From Streptomyces sp. P3 (lineage in GTDB: Bacteria; Actinomycetota; Actinomycetes; Streptomycetales; Streptomycetaceae): a DNA stretch of 64,000 nucleotides. A program made the translations under genes and the position numbers. The number at the start of each line of letters is the position of its first letter. Position 1 is the first letter of the stretch. Shown in pieces: positions 9,381-17,461 of this stretch. The stretch is from assembly GCF_003032475.1 (NCBI RefSeq), contig NZ_CP028369.1, positions 7,316,001 to 7,380,000 of the forward strand, in the 5' to 3' direction. The notes below the pieces were generated by a model that was given only the letters and a program-made list of their open reading frames with translations, did no database searches and was not told where the DNA came from.

Positions 9381-10256
9381 TCAGCCCTCCGTTCCGGTCG
9401 GCTCGTCGAGGGCGGCGAGAAGGGCGGCGGTGTGGGCCTCGGCCCGCGTCATGCCGCCCGGCACGGCGGGGCCCTTGCCGGGCACGGCGTAGAGGTTCGG
9501 GCGACCCGGGGCGTGCTCTCGGGCAACCCAGGAGCGCCAGTCGGCAGCCCAGGCATCCGCCGGCCTCGGCTTGAAGGCGGCCCGGTGGGCACGCCACTTC
9601 GCGTCGGCAGCTTGCAGACCCTGCTCGCCGAGGCGGTCGAAGTGTCCCTGCTGGCGGGTCCAGGTGTGGGTGGCTGGGTCGACCTGCCACTCGGCAGCCG
9701 AGATGACGCCAGCACCACCACTGCTGTACCTACGGTTCAAATCCGGTTCACTACGGTTCTGTGTGCCGGTTTCCGGTACATCGCTGTGCCGGTTTCCGGT
9801 ACGTCGAGGTGCCGGTTTCCGTCGGGACCTGCCGGATTCCGGTACTGCCGGTTTCCGGACCCTCGCGGCGGATTCCGGCACCTCACGAGGGCGGATTCCG
9901 CACCGTCGCAGGGCCGAGATCCGGAGCGTCAGCGTGGCCTCGGCCGCCTGGTCGGCATTCTCGTCCTCCGCGGTCTCTGCCACGGCCTTGGCGGCGAGGG
10001 GGAGGCGATAGACGGTGCTGCGCTGCGGGCCGGTGAGGTCGTCGAGCTGCTCCAGCTCACCGGCGTGGACCAGGCGGTCGATGGCCTCGCGCACTGTGGA
10101 GACGGAAGCGCGCGTGCGCTTGGCCAGGCTGGACAGCGAGGCCCAGGAGACGCACTGCTCGTCGGCGACCCGGTCGGCGATCGACAGCAGGACCAGACGC
10201 GCGGTCCCCCGGCTGGAGCTGTGCTCCCACACCCACTCGCGGGCTTCACTGCTCAT
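9381..10256 (-). CDS. Helix-turn-helix protein, possible replication/element regulator
   Basis: 291 residues. The N-terminal domain (about 1-95) is a winged helix: it opens MSSEAREWVWEHS and has the HTH SLSSLAKRTRASVSTVREAI followed by a wing. The middle (about 125-185) is basic and low in complexity with recurring VPESG/VPETG units, because the DNA there is a run of iteron-like repeats. The C-terminal part is conserved-looking (WQVDPATHTWTRQQGHFDRL). Its ATG overlaps the stop of a 48-residue upstream gene. An initiator or partition role is possible but not shown. Confidence 0.7.
   Translation of the reverse strand: MSSEAREWVWEHSSSRGTARLVLLSIADRVADEQCVSWASLSSLAKRTRASVSTVREAIDRLVHAGELEQLDDLTGPQRSTVYRLPLAAKAVAETAEDENADQAAEATLTLRISALRRCGIRPREVPESAARVRKPAVPESGRSRRKPAPRRTGNRHSDVPETGTQNRSEPDLNRRYSSGGAGVISAAEWQVDPATHTWTRQQGHFDRLGEQGLQAADAKWRAHRAAFKPRPADAWAADWRSWVAREHAPGRPNLYAVPGKGPAVPGGMTRAEAHTAALLAALDEPTGTEG
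9764..9904. repeat. Iteron-like direct repeats inside the HTH gene
   Basis: Seven imperfect copies of a unit like TGCCGGTTTCCGGTAC begin at about 9764, 9787, 9810, 9830, 9846, 9868 and 9890. Spacing is mostly 20-23 bases, two helical turns. The first two are identical over 16 bases; later ones vary (GGATTCCG). Each unit also contains the short inverted repeat CCGG...CCGG. Position inside a DNA-binding protein gene resembles plasmid origins with intragenic iterons. Confidence 0.6.
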
Positions 10257-10399
10257 CGGCCGCTCCCGCTCACGAGGCAGGACCGGCGGCTTTCCGAGGC
10301 CGTGATGGCGTGCTCCGGGCCGGGGCGGTAAGGCGCCGAGACGAAGGTGGCTGCCGCGCAGGCCAGGCAGTTCGGCCTTTTGCGCAGGGCAGGAGGCAT
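10253..10399 (-). CDS. 48-residue CxxC protein, first gene of the mobile-element operon
   Basis: A short gene found from its signals: ATG at 10397-10399, GGGGA eight bases upstream, and a stop that overlaps the HTH gene start as ATGA. The product begins MPPALRKRPNCLACAAATF; the CLAC pair suggests a small metal site. It is the first gene after the divergent regulatory region with the palindromic operators, so it probably leads the operon that ends with the relaxase. Function unknown. Confidence 0.6.
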   Translation of the reverse strand: MPPALRKRPNCLACAAATFVSAPYRPGPEHAITASESRRSCLVSGSGR

Positions 10400-10795
10400 G
10401 CAAGAATCCCCTTTGCAGTGTTGCCACGCTGAAGCGCCCCGTGGAAGGGATCAGCGTGGTGACGGTGGGCAATCTCCGCCCTTGCCGGGGCGGTTTGTGC
10501 CGTTGAGCGTTCGGCGTCCGGGAGTTCGCACCTCTCGGACGCCGTCGCTGTCATGCGGGCCTACGAGGCCCGGAGTGAGCGCATGCGCTTCTCCTCGTTC
10601 GTCGTGCGGGCCGGCTGCCCGGCGGACGACGAACATACGCACGACCCTGCGTCAAGATCCAGACTTGGTTCTTAAACTCTGTAGAAGTCGCGCGGCCGAG
10701 CGCGACGCGGGGCGGGTCCTCATGAGCGGTCCTCGGGCCTAGGGGTATGGCGAGCCGCAGGGAGCGATGCGCTCTGCCGCCTCCCCCGACGTTGC

Positions 10796-10902
10796 AACAC
10801 TTTGGTGTTGCCGTGGCTGGAACATACGCCAAAGTGATCCCCGCCTGTCAACACCGTAGTGTTCCGTCTCGCGGGTTGGTCTCACATCAACACTGGAGTA
10901 TC
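10796..10902. promoter_or_regulatory. Three palindromic operators between divergent operons
   Basis: Two perfect dyads of the form AACAC-N4-GTGTT lie at 10796-10809 and 10850-10863, and a degenerate copy (AACACTGGAGTATC) at 10889-10902. They stand between the minus-strand mobilization operon (first gene ends at 10399) and the plus-strand regulator at 10940. The likely binder is that regulator, controlling itself and the transfer genes; this is inference from position and symmetry. Confidence 0.65.
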
Positions 10903-10939
10903 GTCAGGTCTTCAGGGCGTAGATGGGAGGAGCCGGGTG

Positions 10940-11434
10940 ATGGTCGAGTCCAGCGGATCGGCGGAGGTGCCCTCGGGGCCGTCCGGCGGTCGGCAGCTGA
11001 GCCTCGCCGACAAGCTGAACCACCTCTTCGAAACGGTGAAGAACCCGGCGACGGGCAAGAGGTACACCAACGCGGAGGTGTCTCGCGCGATCCGCGAGGC
11101 CGGCGAGGCGGACGGCCTCACTGTCTCGGAGAGCGCCATTTCGCAGCTACGCTCCGGAGCCAAGCCGAACCCGACCGTGAATACCGTCGAAGCGCTGGCG
11201 CGCCACTTCAATGTCACGCCCCAATACTTCTTCCCTGACTTCGACGCCGAGGAGTCCGAGAAGATCCGGGCCTCTATGGAGCTGATCGCGGCAGTGGGGG
11301 ACAGCAAGGTGCGAGGGCTCGCGATGCGAGCCAATGGACTCTCGGCCGACAGCCTCAAAATGATCACGACGGTAATTGAACAGGCGCGTCGACTAGAGGG
11401 CCTTGATAAGCCTGATAATCCCTCAGTAACGTGA
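10940..11434 (+). CDS. EspR-like XRE-family regulator
   Basis: 164 residues. The N-terminal helix-turn-helix has the long insertion typical of mycobacterial EspR: LADKLNHLFETVK, then YTNAEVSRAIREAGE and SAISQLRSGAKPNPT with the recognition helix. The C-terminal helical dimerization part (SKVRGLAMRANGLS, then IEQARRLEGLD) also matches the EspR layout. I start it at the ATG 10940, with GGGAGG about nine bases upstream; GTG 10937 is equally possible. The three AACAC-N4-GTGTT operators lie just upstream, so autoregulation and repression of the divergent mobilization operon are likely. It is followed 175 bases later by an ImmA/IrrE protease gene, the classic partner that inactivates such regulators. 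Confidence 0.75.
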   Translation: MVESSGSAEVPSGPSGGRQLSLADKLNHLFETVKNPATGKRYTNAEVSRAIREAGEADGLTVSESAISQLRSGAKPNPTVNTVEALARHFNVTPQYFFPDFDAEESEKIRASMELIAAVGDSKVRGLAMRANGLSADSLKMITTVIEQARRLEGLDKPDNPSVT

Positions 11435-11609
11435 CCTCCCTCACCCGCTATCCCGTTTTGACGGATATGCCTTCAAGATCCTCTTGGTCGCTCGGCGGGG
11501 CTGTGTAAAGCTCCGCTTGGCCGCGGGGAATTCTCGTGTGCCGGTGAGTAAGAGTCGAGTAAGAACTGCGTACTGCGCTTGCTCGGGGATCACAGCAAGG
11601 ATCTCGTTC

Positions 11610-12164
11610 ATGTTCAATCGGCGCTATGCGCGAAAAGAAGCGCAGCTGAGGCGACGGTGCGAGGAGCAACTGCGGGGAATCGAAATATCCGACCCCTACG
11701 CGGTGGATGAAGTATGCCGCCAGCTGGCGGTCAGACGTGGGCGCCCGCTGCACCTCCACGAACTGCCCGACCTGGGGGGCGTCAACGCCCCGTGCGGCCT
11801 CATGATCTCATTCGACAGCGGAGATCACATATTTCATGTGACGGCGACAAGTGAGCGGCACCGCGCGCAAATAGTCCGCCACGAATTGGCGCACCTACTC
11901 CTCGGGCACGCGAGCGAGAACACGAGCGTCGTGGAGTCGCTCCTGTCGATCATGCCGCAGGGCGTCGACCCCTCGGCCGTGCTCACAGCGCTCGGACGGA
12001 CCAGCTACGACAGCGAGACCGAGTACGACGCCGAGATGGCTGCCTCGTCCCTCGGCGAGCTGTTCGAGGAACTGGCCCACTCCGGCCGAGAACCAGGGCG
12101 GCCAGGCGCCATGACGCGTCTTGACGACGCCCTCGTCCATCCCCGGAGGAACCGCCGCTCATGA
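11610..12164 (+). CDS. ImmA/IrrE-family zinc metallopeptidase
   Basis: 184 residues with the zinc protease motif HELAHLLLGH (H91, E92, H95) preceded by the usual strand region (FHVTATSERHRAQIV). ImmA proteases cleave or relieve XRE-type repressors in integrative elements, and the EspR-like gene upstream is the obvious partner. The start ATG at 11610 has AAGGA a few bases upstream; the frame is open further but without a ribosome site. Its stop overlaps the next gene as ATGA. The C-terminal part after residue 130 is charged and probably helical. Confidence 0.8.
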   Translation: MFNRRYARKEAQLRRRCEEQLRGIEISDPYAVDEVCRQLAVRRGRPLHLHELPDLGGVNAPCGLMISFDSGDHIFHVTATSERHRAQIVRHELAHLLLGHASENTSVVESLLSIMPQGVDPSAVLTALGRTSYDSETEYDAEMAASSLGELFEELAHSGREPGRPGAMTRLDDALVHPRRNRRS

Positions 12165-13357
12165 ACACCCCGACCCTCGTCGCCGGCTCCCTGTGGCTCG
12201 TGACTCTGTGGCGTCTGCCGGCCATCCGTCACTCCCACAAGCAGCGGAGCCTCGCGCTCACGTTCGCGGCCCTGGCCGCGGCCATGACCTTCGAGGTGCC
12301 CGCCGTCAAAGCCGCCATCAGCGACAACGCCGGCGTCACCAGCCTTACTCCGCTGCTGAAGCACCTGCTCGGCGTTACCTCCGCGGCCTTCCTCCTGGAC
12401 TTCATCGTCGCCGTCGTCCGTCCGCAGGGCCTGGCCCGCCGCACCAGGCTGGCAGCGATCGCAGCCACGCTTCCCCTCATGGTCCTCTTCTATGCGCTGG
12501 CCAACTGGATGCCAGGTGGGCCAGTACGGGTCGGCGACGGCGAGCGCGCCATCTATCCGGTTCTCTACACGGCGGTCTTCACGCTGTACATCGGCATCGC
12601 CATGTTCGTTGCCACCTGGCTTTTCCTCAGCGGCGTCCGGCACAGCCGCACCCTCCTGGGCAGGGCCGGCCTCGGCCTCATGGGACTCGGCACGCTGCTC
12701 GGCAGCCTCTATGCCCTGCAGCGCGTCGGCTTCGTCACGCTGGACCTCACCACCGGAGTCCGGTATCCCACGCTGGAGTACCAGATCTCCACTGCACTCA
12801 AGCAGTTGGCGATTCTGTCGATCGCGCTCGGCAGCTGCCTGCCACCGCTCTCCGTGGCCGTGGAGTACGTCAGATCCTGGATCATGCTCAGACGGCTCCA
12901 GCCTTTGTGGAAGCACCTGACAGACGCCGCTCCCCACGTGGTGCTCTCCACATCGGTTCCAAAGCAGCGTGTCGGCTTCCGACTTGAACGATGCGTCATC
13001 GAAATCGAGGACGCATGCCTGGCACTACGTGAATACGTGTCAGCAGATGTCCGCGAGCGGGCTCGCGCCCTCGCCTTCCAAAAAGGCGTAAGCGAGCAGG
13101 AAGTTGATGCTGTGGCAGAAGCCGCCTGGCTGCGCGTGGCCGCTAGCGCCGCTCGAACAGGAAACCAACTTGAAGATGTTGAGTACCCGCCCCTCGGTGT
13201 CACTGGAAGGGACCGGCCGAGTGAACTCGCGTGGCTCCACGCGGTATCCCGCGCCTACGTTTCTTCACCCGTCGTAACAGAATTCACCCGCCAGGAAGTC
13301 GCGCTTGCGCCCTTGCCGACAGGCGGACCGGAAAAGGACTCCTCCCATGACAACTGA
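12161..13357 (+). CDS. MAB_1171c-type multipass membrane protein
   Basis: 398 residues. The N-terminal 250 residues hold about seven transmembrane helices, for example LALTFAALAAAMTF, LLGVTSAAFLLDFIVAVV, LPLMVLFYALANW, LYIGIAMFVATWLFL and LAILSIALGSCLPPL. A cytoplasmic, helical C-terminal domain of about 130 residues follows (RLQPLWKHLTDAAP to the end). This layout matches actinobacterial proteins annotated as MAB_1171c family putative transporters, which commonly sit next to ImmA and XRE genes. It overlaps the ImmA gene by four bases and the next gene by eleven, so all are one operon. Substrate unknown. Confidence 0.7.
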   Translation: MNTPTLVAGSLWLVTLWRLPAIRHSHKQRSLALTFAALAAAMTFEVPAVKAAISDNAGVTSLTPLLKHLLGVTSAAFLLDFIVAVVRPQGLARRTRLAAIAATLPLMVLFYALANWMPGGPVRVGDGERAIYPVLYTAVFTLYIGIAMFVATWLFLSGVRHSRTLLGRAGLGLMGLGTLLGSLYALQRVGFVTLDLTTGVRYPTLEYQISTALKQLAILSIALGSCLPPLSVAVEYVRSWIMLRRLQPLWKHLTDAAPHVVLSTSVPKQRVGFRLERCVIEIEDACLALREYVSADVRERARALAFQKGVSEQEVDAVAEAAWLRVAASAARTGNQLEDVEYPPLGVTGRDRPSELAWLHAVSRAYVSSPVVTEFTRQEVALAPLPTGGPEKDSSHDN

Positions 13358-13940
13358 CGTGCACCCCGCGGAGTCCAAACTGGCGCGCCGCATCACCGAC
13401 TGGCTTGAGCCGAAGAACTGGATTATCGCCGTCACTCTCCTGATCGGCTGGCACACGGCGCAATGGATTGGCGTCGCCTGGGGAGCGGTCGGCGCACTCT
13501 TCGCCGCCATCATTCCCATCACCTTCATCAAGTACGGCATTCGGAAGGGCCACTGGGGCGATCGACACGTCGGGGCCAAGCCTGCACGGCTGGTCGTCAT
13601 GGCCGTCATCCTGCTCTCCGTGGCCACCGGAATCCTTCTCATGGCCGCCGCAGGCGCCCCGCGGACGATGACCGCCCTCATCGTGTCGATGCTGGTCACC
13701 CTGGCGATCCTCGCCGTGATCACGTTCGTCTGGAAGATCTCCGTGCACCAGGCCGTCTCGGCAGGTGCCTGCGCGATGCTCGTACAGACCTACGGTGCGT
13801 GGATGGCCCTCGGGTTCCTCCTGGTCGTCATCGTCGGATGGTCCCGGGTCGAGCTGCGGGACCACACACGCAACCAGGTCATCGCCGGCACAATCCTCGG
13901 CACCATCGTGGCCGCGGCCGTGTTCCAGCTGGCACGCTGA
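13347..13940 (+). CDS. PAP2-like membrane protein with degenerate active site
   Basis: 197 residues with five to six transmembrane segments (IIAVTLLIGWHTAQWI, GAVGALFAAIIPITFI, LVVMAVILLSVATGILL, ALIVSMLVTLAILAVITFVW, ALGFLLVVIVG, AGTILGTIVAAAVF). Short motifs recall the phosphatidic-acid phosphatase family: KGHWGDRH, KISVH in place of PSGH, and SRVELRDHTRNQ resembling SR-x5-H-x3-D but with Gln where the family has Asp. It may be a divergent lipid phosphatase or a non-catalytic relative. It starts inside the end of the MAB_1171c-type gene, so the two are translationally coupled. Confidence 0.6.
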   Translation: MTTDVHPAESKLARRITDWLEPKNWIIAVTLLIGWHTAQWIGVAWGAVGALFAAIIPITFIKYGIRKGHWGDRHVGAKPARLVVMAVILLSVATGILLMAAAGAPRTMTALIVSMLVTLAILAVITFVWKISVHQAVSAGACAMLVQTYGAWMALGFLLVVIVGWSRVELRDHTRNQVIAGTILGTIVAAAVFQLAR

Positions 13941-14042
13941 TCAGCCTGCCGTCGGCCTGACGGCGGGCGATCGGCGCCCGCTACTCTCGGCGCTGTGACC
14001 CAGCAACCGCTTCCCGGAGACCCCTGCCGCACTGTGGCCTGC

Positions 14043-14390
14043 TGGTGTACTGGCGCTGGACGGTGACGGTATGGCTGCCCTTCTTCAGGTCGCCGGTCTC
14101 GTCCACGACCAGCACCGCGGCATCGTCGTGGAGATGCTCGAGACGTATTCACGCACGTCATCGCGGACGGCGTTCGGCGTCCCAGACGGCCCGGCACAGC
14201 AGATAGCTGCATGCCCTGCGGGCCGGCCTCCCCGGCCCACTCCACGCTGGTCCAGGCCCAGCACCATCTGCCCGGCCCGGAGGCGGGGTTCGGCCCGGGG
14301 GACCGGCCCGCAATCCGTCCCATGGCCACTCGAACACCTCCCGCCATCGGGCGGGATCTATGCTGTGGCCTGCGGCCACCGTCTCATCGT
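14043..14390 (-). pseudogene. IS701-type transposase remnant
   Basis: Pieces of a DDE transposase in different frames on the minus strand: near the start DPARWREVFEW, then CRAVWDA and [10 protein letters not shown], and at the other end [17 protein letters not shown] followed by TVTVQRQYT. This order and wording match the N-terminal third of IS701-family transposases. Several frameshifts separate the pieces and the rest of the gene is gone. The flanks 13941-14042 and 14391-14476 hold nothing else recognisable. Confidence 0.65.
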
Positions 14391-14476
14391 CAGTCCACAC
14401 AACTCACGATGATCACGGTGGCCGCACCCGTCTCTGCACCGGTCCCGGACCAAGTGCCCGGCCAAGAAAGCAGCTC

Positions 14477-14947
14477 ATGATCGCCACTGTCCTTGCCGTC
14501 ATCGGGACGCTCCTGGGATCGATTGTCACCGGCACGTTCCAACACCTGGCGGCTGGCCGCGCCGAGCGCGCGGCCGCCGCTGAGCAGTTGCGCCGCGACC
14601 GGCTCGACGCGGTGACCACACTCGCCTCCGCCGACTCCGACCACCGACGGGCCTTGTGGATGCGTGGGGAGGCTCGGCTGCGCGGCGTCAGTGACGTTGA
14701 GCTGGAAGAACTACGAGCCAGGTCTCACATCACCCGCTCCGCCATCACCTGCCCCCTGGTTGCGCTGCGGCTCCTCGTGCCCGACCCGGCTGTCCACGCC
14801 ACCGCACAGGCGATGGTTGTCGCCACCTACAACATGGTCGATGCCGCCACGAGCATCGAGGAACTCACCGCAGCGCAGGACGCTGCACGGGCGGCACACG
14901 ACCGCTTCGTCGACGCTGCAGCTGCGTACTTCAGCGCCATCATCTGA
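14477..14947 (+). CDS. KilB-like small membrane-associated protein
   Basis: 156 residues. One N-terminal transmembrane segment (MIATVLAVIGTLLGSIVTG) is followed by an Arg-rich coiled helix (RAERAAAAEQLRRDRLDAV) and a helical body of alternating Ala-rich helices. This layout is shared with Streptomyces proteins annotated as KilB-like, found in plasmid-derived islands; the name is recalled, not tested. The start ATG was chosen because the transmembrane segment begins there. It stands alone between an IS701 remnant and a degraded stretch. Confidence 0.55.
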   Translation: MIATVLAVIGTLLGSIVTGTFQHLAAGRAERAAAAEQLRRDRLDAVTTLASADSDHRRALWMRGEARLRGVSDVELEELRARSHITRSAITCPLVALRLLVPDPAVHATAQAMVVATYNMVDAATSIEELTAAQDAARAAHDRFVDAAAAYFSAII

Positions 14948-15564
14948 CAGGGCCGATGCCCCATGGCCTGAGGCGAGTCGCCCTATGCCGACGGCAGTCA
15001 GACACCAAGATCACGATCTACCACTGGAGTATTGGTCGCGACTCCGTGATCTGGTACGGCGAATCTTCTCGCCTGGGGAGGCGACACCCCAGAGGGCGAC
15101 GGGCCCGGCGAGTGCTCGACTCAGCGGCAACAGCGTCGCCTTGTTCCGCTGCCCATCAGGACGCTCTCCCCGCCGTGGGTGAAGCTGGACTGCGTGGGCC
15201 GCCGCGACGGCGTCCTTGGCGATCACCGCGTGCTGCCGAGCCCAGGACCGGTCGGACAGCACCGTGACCGTAGTCAGGGGAAGACGACCTCTTGGGCTGA
15301 GAGGAACGGTGGCCTGGCTCGCTGTTGGTCCGGCCATCGGGTCCGATGACCTCGCCCGTGTCCTCACCGCCGCCGGCCGGCCTGAGGAAGCCCAGCCCCT
15401 CGCCGCCCAGGTCCCTCCCACCGCGGTGCGCGTCTTCGGCGACGCCACACACCCGGCATGACCTGCGCCTTCCACCATGCCCGCGCGCCCCTCGCGACCA
15501 GTGGCGGAGGGTGCCTGGGTCCCTTGCCTTGTCCAAAGTCCCGAACGAGGTCAATCTGTACACG
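14948..15564. other. Degraded stretch without an intact gene
   Basis: No frame here has both a good start and a protein-like composition. A minus-strand frame over about 15040-15290 includes the helix-like SWARQHAVIAKDAVAAAHAV, and a plus-strand frame ending at 15461 reads like an alanine-rich helix. These may be scraps of two lost genes. I could not assign either. Confidence 0.35.
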
Positions 15565-16059
15565 ATGAACCACGACCTCGCCGCTGAGATCCACCGCCGC
15601 GCCGAACAAGACCAAGCTGCACGGTGCGTCGCGGCCAATACTCGTGACGGACGCGAGATGTGCCGGATCGACGCCGAAAACACCGCCTGGCTCAAGCAGG
15701 TAATCGCCGAACACGGCTGGCCAGGTGTCGCGTTAGTGGGCGCGCAGGGAGCCGAGGAGGCGTGGCTTCTTGCCCAACACGCCGACCTCGCTCCCACCTT
15801 CCAGCGCCAGGCGCTCGAACTCCTGAAGGCTGCGGTCGCGGCCGGAGACGCCTCTCCACGCCAGCTCGCCTACCTCACCGACCGGGTCCTGGTCGCAGCT
15901 GGCGAACCCCAGGTGTACGGAACGCAATACACCGACGACCCAGACGGCTCGAACCTGCGCTTGCAGCCCGTTGCCGACCCTGACCGGCTCGATGAACGCC
16001 GCGCCGCGATGGGCCTGGAACCAGCGGCGGACTATGACCAACGCATGCGCGGTCACTGA
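15565..16059 (+). CDS. DUF6624-type hypothetical protein
   Basis: 164 residues. The central pattern GWPGVALVGAQGAEEAWLLA, then HADLAPTFQRQALELLKAA, SPRQLAYLTDRVLVA and GEPQVYGTQY is characteristic of the widespread DUF6624 proteins, whose function is unknown. The start ATG at 15565 opens a clearly coding stretch after the degraded region; no strong ribosome site is seen. Its stop is a few bases past the stop of a convergent pseudogene, so their 3' ends overlap. Confidence 0.7.
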   Translation: MNHDLAAEIHRRAEQDQAARCVAANTRDGREMCRIDAENTAWLKQVIAEHGWPGVALVGAQGAEEAWLLAQHADLAPTFQRQALELLKAAVAAGDASPRQLAYLTDRVLVAAGEPQVYGTQYTDDPDGSNLRLQPVADPDRLDERRAAMGLEPAADYDQRMRGH

Positions 16060-16567
16060 CCGCCCCCGGGAAGTTGGGCGCAGGAGACCATGGTGAAGTA
16101 GTGCGGTGTCAGCGTGCGTTTGACCGTCAGCAAGCGAGCGGCGAAGTCTCGCAGCCGCTCGTGGACGCGGCGGCGAGGGCGTCAGCTGTGTTCTCGTCGA
16201 TGAATACGTGCTCGCCTGTGGTGTCGGTGAAGGAACGCCTCCGGGGACCCGGGGGTTACGGGTGGCGTAGGAGTACACCGTCCCCCGGGGCACCTCGTCG
16301 GCCGTAGCGCTGAGACGCAGCATGGCCGCTTCGACAGCGGCCGACGGGACCGGGTGCCGGTGTGGCGGGCGAGGGAAGCGGTAATCATGCCAGGTTCCGT
16401 AGCGCCACCCGGGCGGGGGCGGCGTGCCGGGAGAGGCGCTCGGCTCGGTACGCAGCCAGGTGGTGTCGGCTGCGACGTTGGGCCTCGGGCAGGGCCCTCA
16501 TTACCGCGTCGGCACCAAACGGGTCGAGCGCGGCCGTGGTCGAGTCAAGGTCGCGGGTGAGCGTCAT
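16053..16567 (-). pseudogene. Multiply frameshifted hypothetical gene
   Basis: The gene starts well (GAGAGG then ATG at 16567, product MTLTRDLDSTTAALDPFGAD) but the coding sense then jumps frames: LSATADEVPRGTVYSYATRNP near 16310-16250, TGEHVFIDENTADALAAA near 16220-16165, and DFAARLLTVKRTLTPHYF near 16140-16085, ending at a stop at 16053. At least three frameshifts are needed to join them. The pieces read as one soluble protein of about 165 residues that I do not recognise by name. Sequencing error is unlikely for this many shifts. Confidence 0.6.
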
Positions 16568-16702
16568 AGGTCCTCTCTCTGCTCCCGTGGCCGGCTCCCG
16601 TGCACGGTCATTCGATGAGATGGTCGTCCCGGTAGGACCACACGCGGCCAGCGCTCAGGGTGTCGAGGTAGTCGATGTCCGCATCAGGTGTCCCGGCTGG
16701 GG

Positions 16703-17428
16703 TCACTGCGTCGTGCTCGGGATACCGAGGACGTCGTACAGGTGCTGGCCGTGGGCCCATTTCTTCAGTTCGGGACGGCCCATGAGGATGAGGTCGTGGT
16801 GCGCGGCGAAGTCGATCGCAGGCTGAGTGAAGCCGTTGAGGCCGATCATGATCGGTACATCGGCGCCGTGGTGGAGGCGTGCCGTGCCGTTGAACTTCTG
16901 CACGTGCCCCGAGCCGACGGGGTTCTGGTACTGCTTGCATTGCAAGATCAGGAGCCGATCGTCGTGGTCGCGGGCGGTGACGTCCACGCCGAGGTCTCCG
17001 GCGCCTCCCACCCGCCGTGTCCTGCGGAAGCCGTCACGGGCTAGGAGATCGGCGCACGCCTGCTCGAAGCCCGTCGCGGTCATCGCGGCGAGTTGCTTCA
17101 TCTTGAAGGTCAACACATCCGGATCCACGGCTTCGCCCGGTGCGGCGGTGGACGCGTAGTCCTCGCCGTCACCGACGTAGGCGTACGTGCCGGCGCCGAA
17201 CCGGAACGACAGCAGCCTCGTAACGAGGGTGAGTGTGGCCAGTGTGCCGACGGCGATGAAGCCGGTCCACCAGGGGTGATCAGCTATCAGCCCCCACAGG
17301 TCCACGGTGATCCACCGGCTGACGTCGTCCGTGAGCCACTCCCACACCATCTTGCCGATGGCCAGCGCAAGGACGGCGTACAACAGAAACTTCAGCAGCG
17401 GGTCGAGTGACCCGTCTTCATCGAACAC
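16703..17428 (-). CDS. Membrane-anchored Mrr-type restriction endonuclease (downstream paralogue)
   Basis: 241 residues. Two N-terminal transmembrane helices (LLKFLLYAVLALAIGKMVW and WTGFIAVGTLATLTLVTRLL) are followed by an Mrr_cat nuclease domain: helices MTATGFEQACADLLARDGF, then GGAGDLGVDVTARD and LLILQCKQY, the D-x(n)-QxK core of this PD-(D/E)XK-like fold. Mrr enzymes cut modified DNA. No methyltransferase lies nearby, consistent with a modification-dependent (type IV-like) enzyme. The start is GTG with GGAGG close upstream. It lies 33 bases after a second enzyme of the same design. Confidence 0.75.
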   Translation of the reverse strand: MFDEDGSLDPLLKFLLYAVLALAIGKMVWEWLTDDVSRWITVDLWGLIADHPWWTGFIAVGTLATLTLVTRLLSFRFGAGTYAYVGDGEDYASTAAPGEAVDPDVLTFKMKQLAAMTATGFEQACADLLARDGFRRTRRVGGAGDLGVDVTARDHDDRLLILQCKQYQNPVGSGHVQKFNGTARLHHGADVPIMIGLNGFTQPAIDFAAHHDLILMGRPELKKWAHGQHLYDVLGIPSTTQ

Positions 17429-17461
17429 AACACCTCCAAGACGTTGACGATGAGGGGCGTG

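Noticed and set aside
9731..9745. GGTTCAAATCC resembling a tRNA T-arm, possible attachment site
   Set aside because: It lies inside the HTH coding region, no acceptor stem or anticodon arm can be built around it, and no integrase is in view.
9764..9904. CRISPR-like array
   Set aside because: Units are imperfect, spacers are too short and partly repetitive, there are no cas genes, and the repeats are in a coding frame.
15011..15478. 155-residue minus-strand frame as a gene
   Set aside because: No ribosome site, Arg/Ser/Pro-rich composition and no recognisable motif; treated as degraded sequence.
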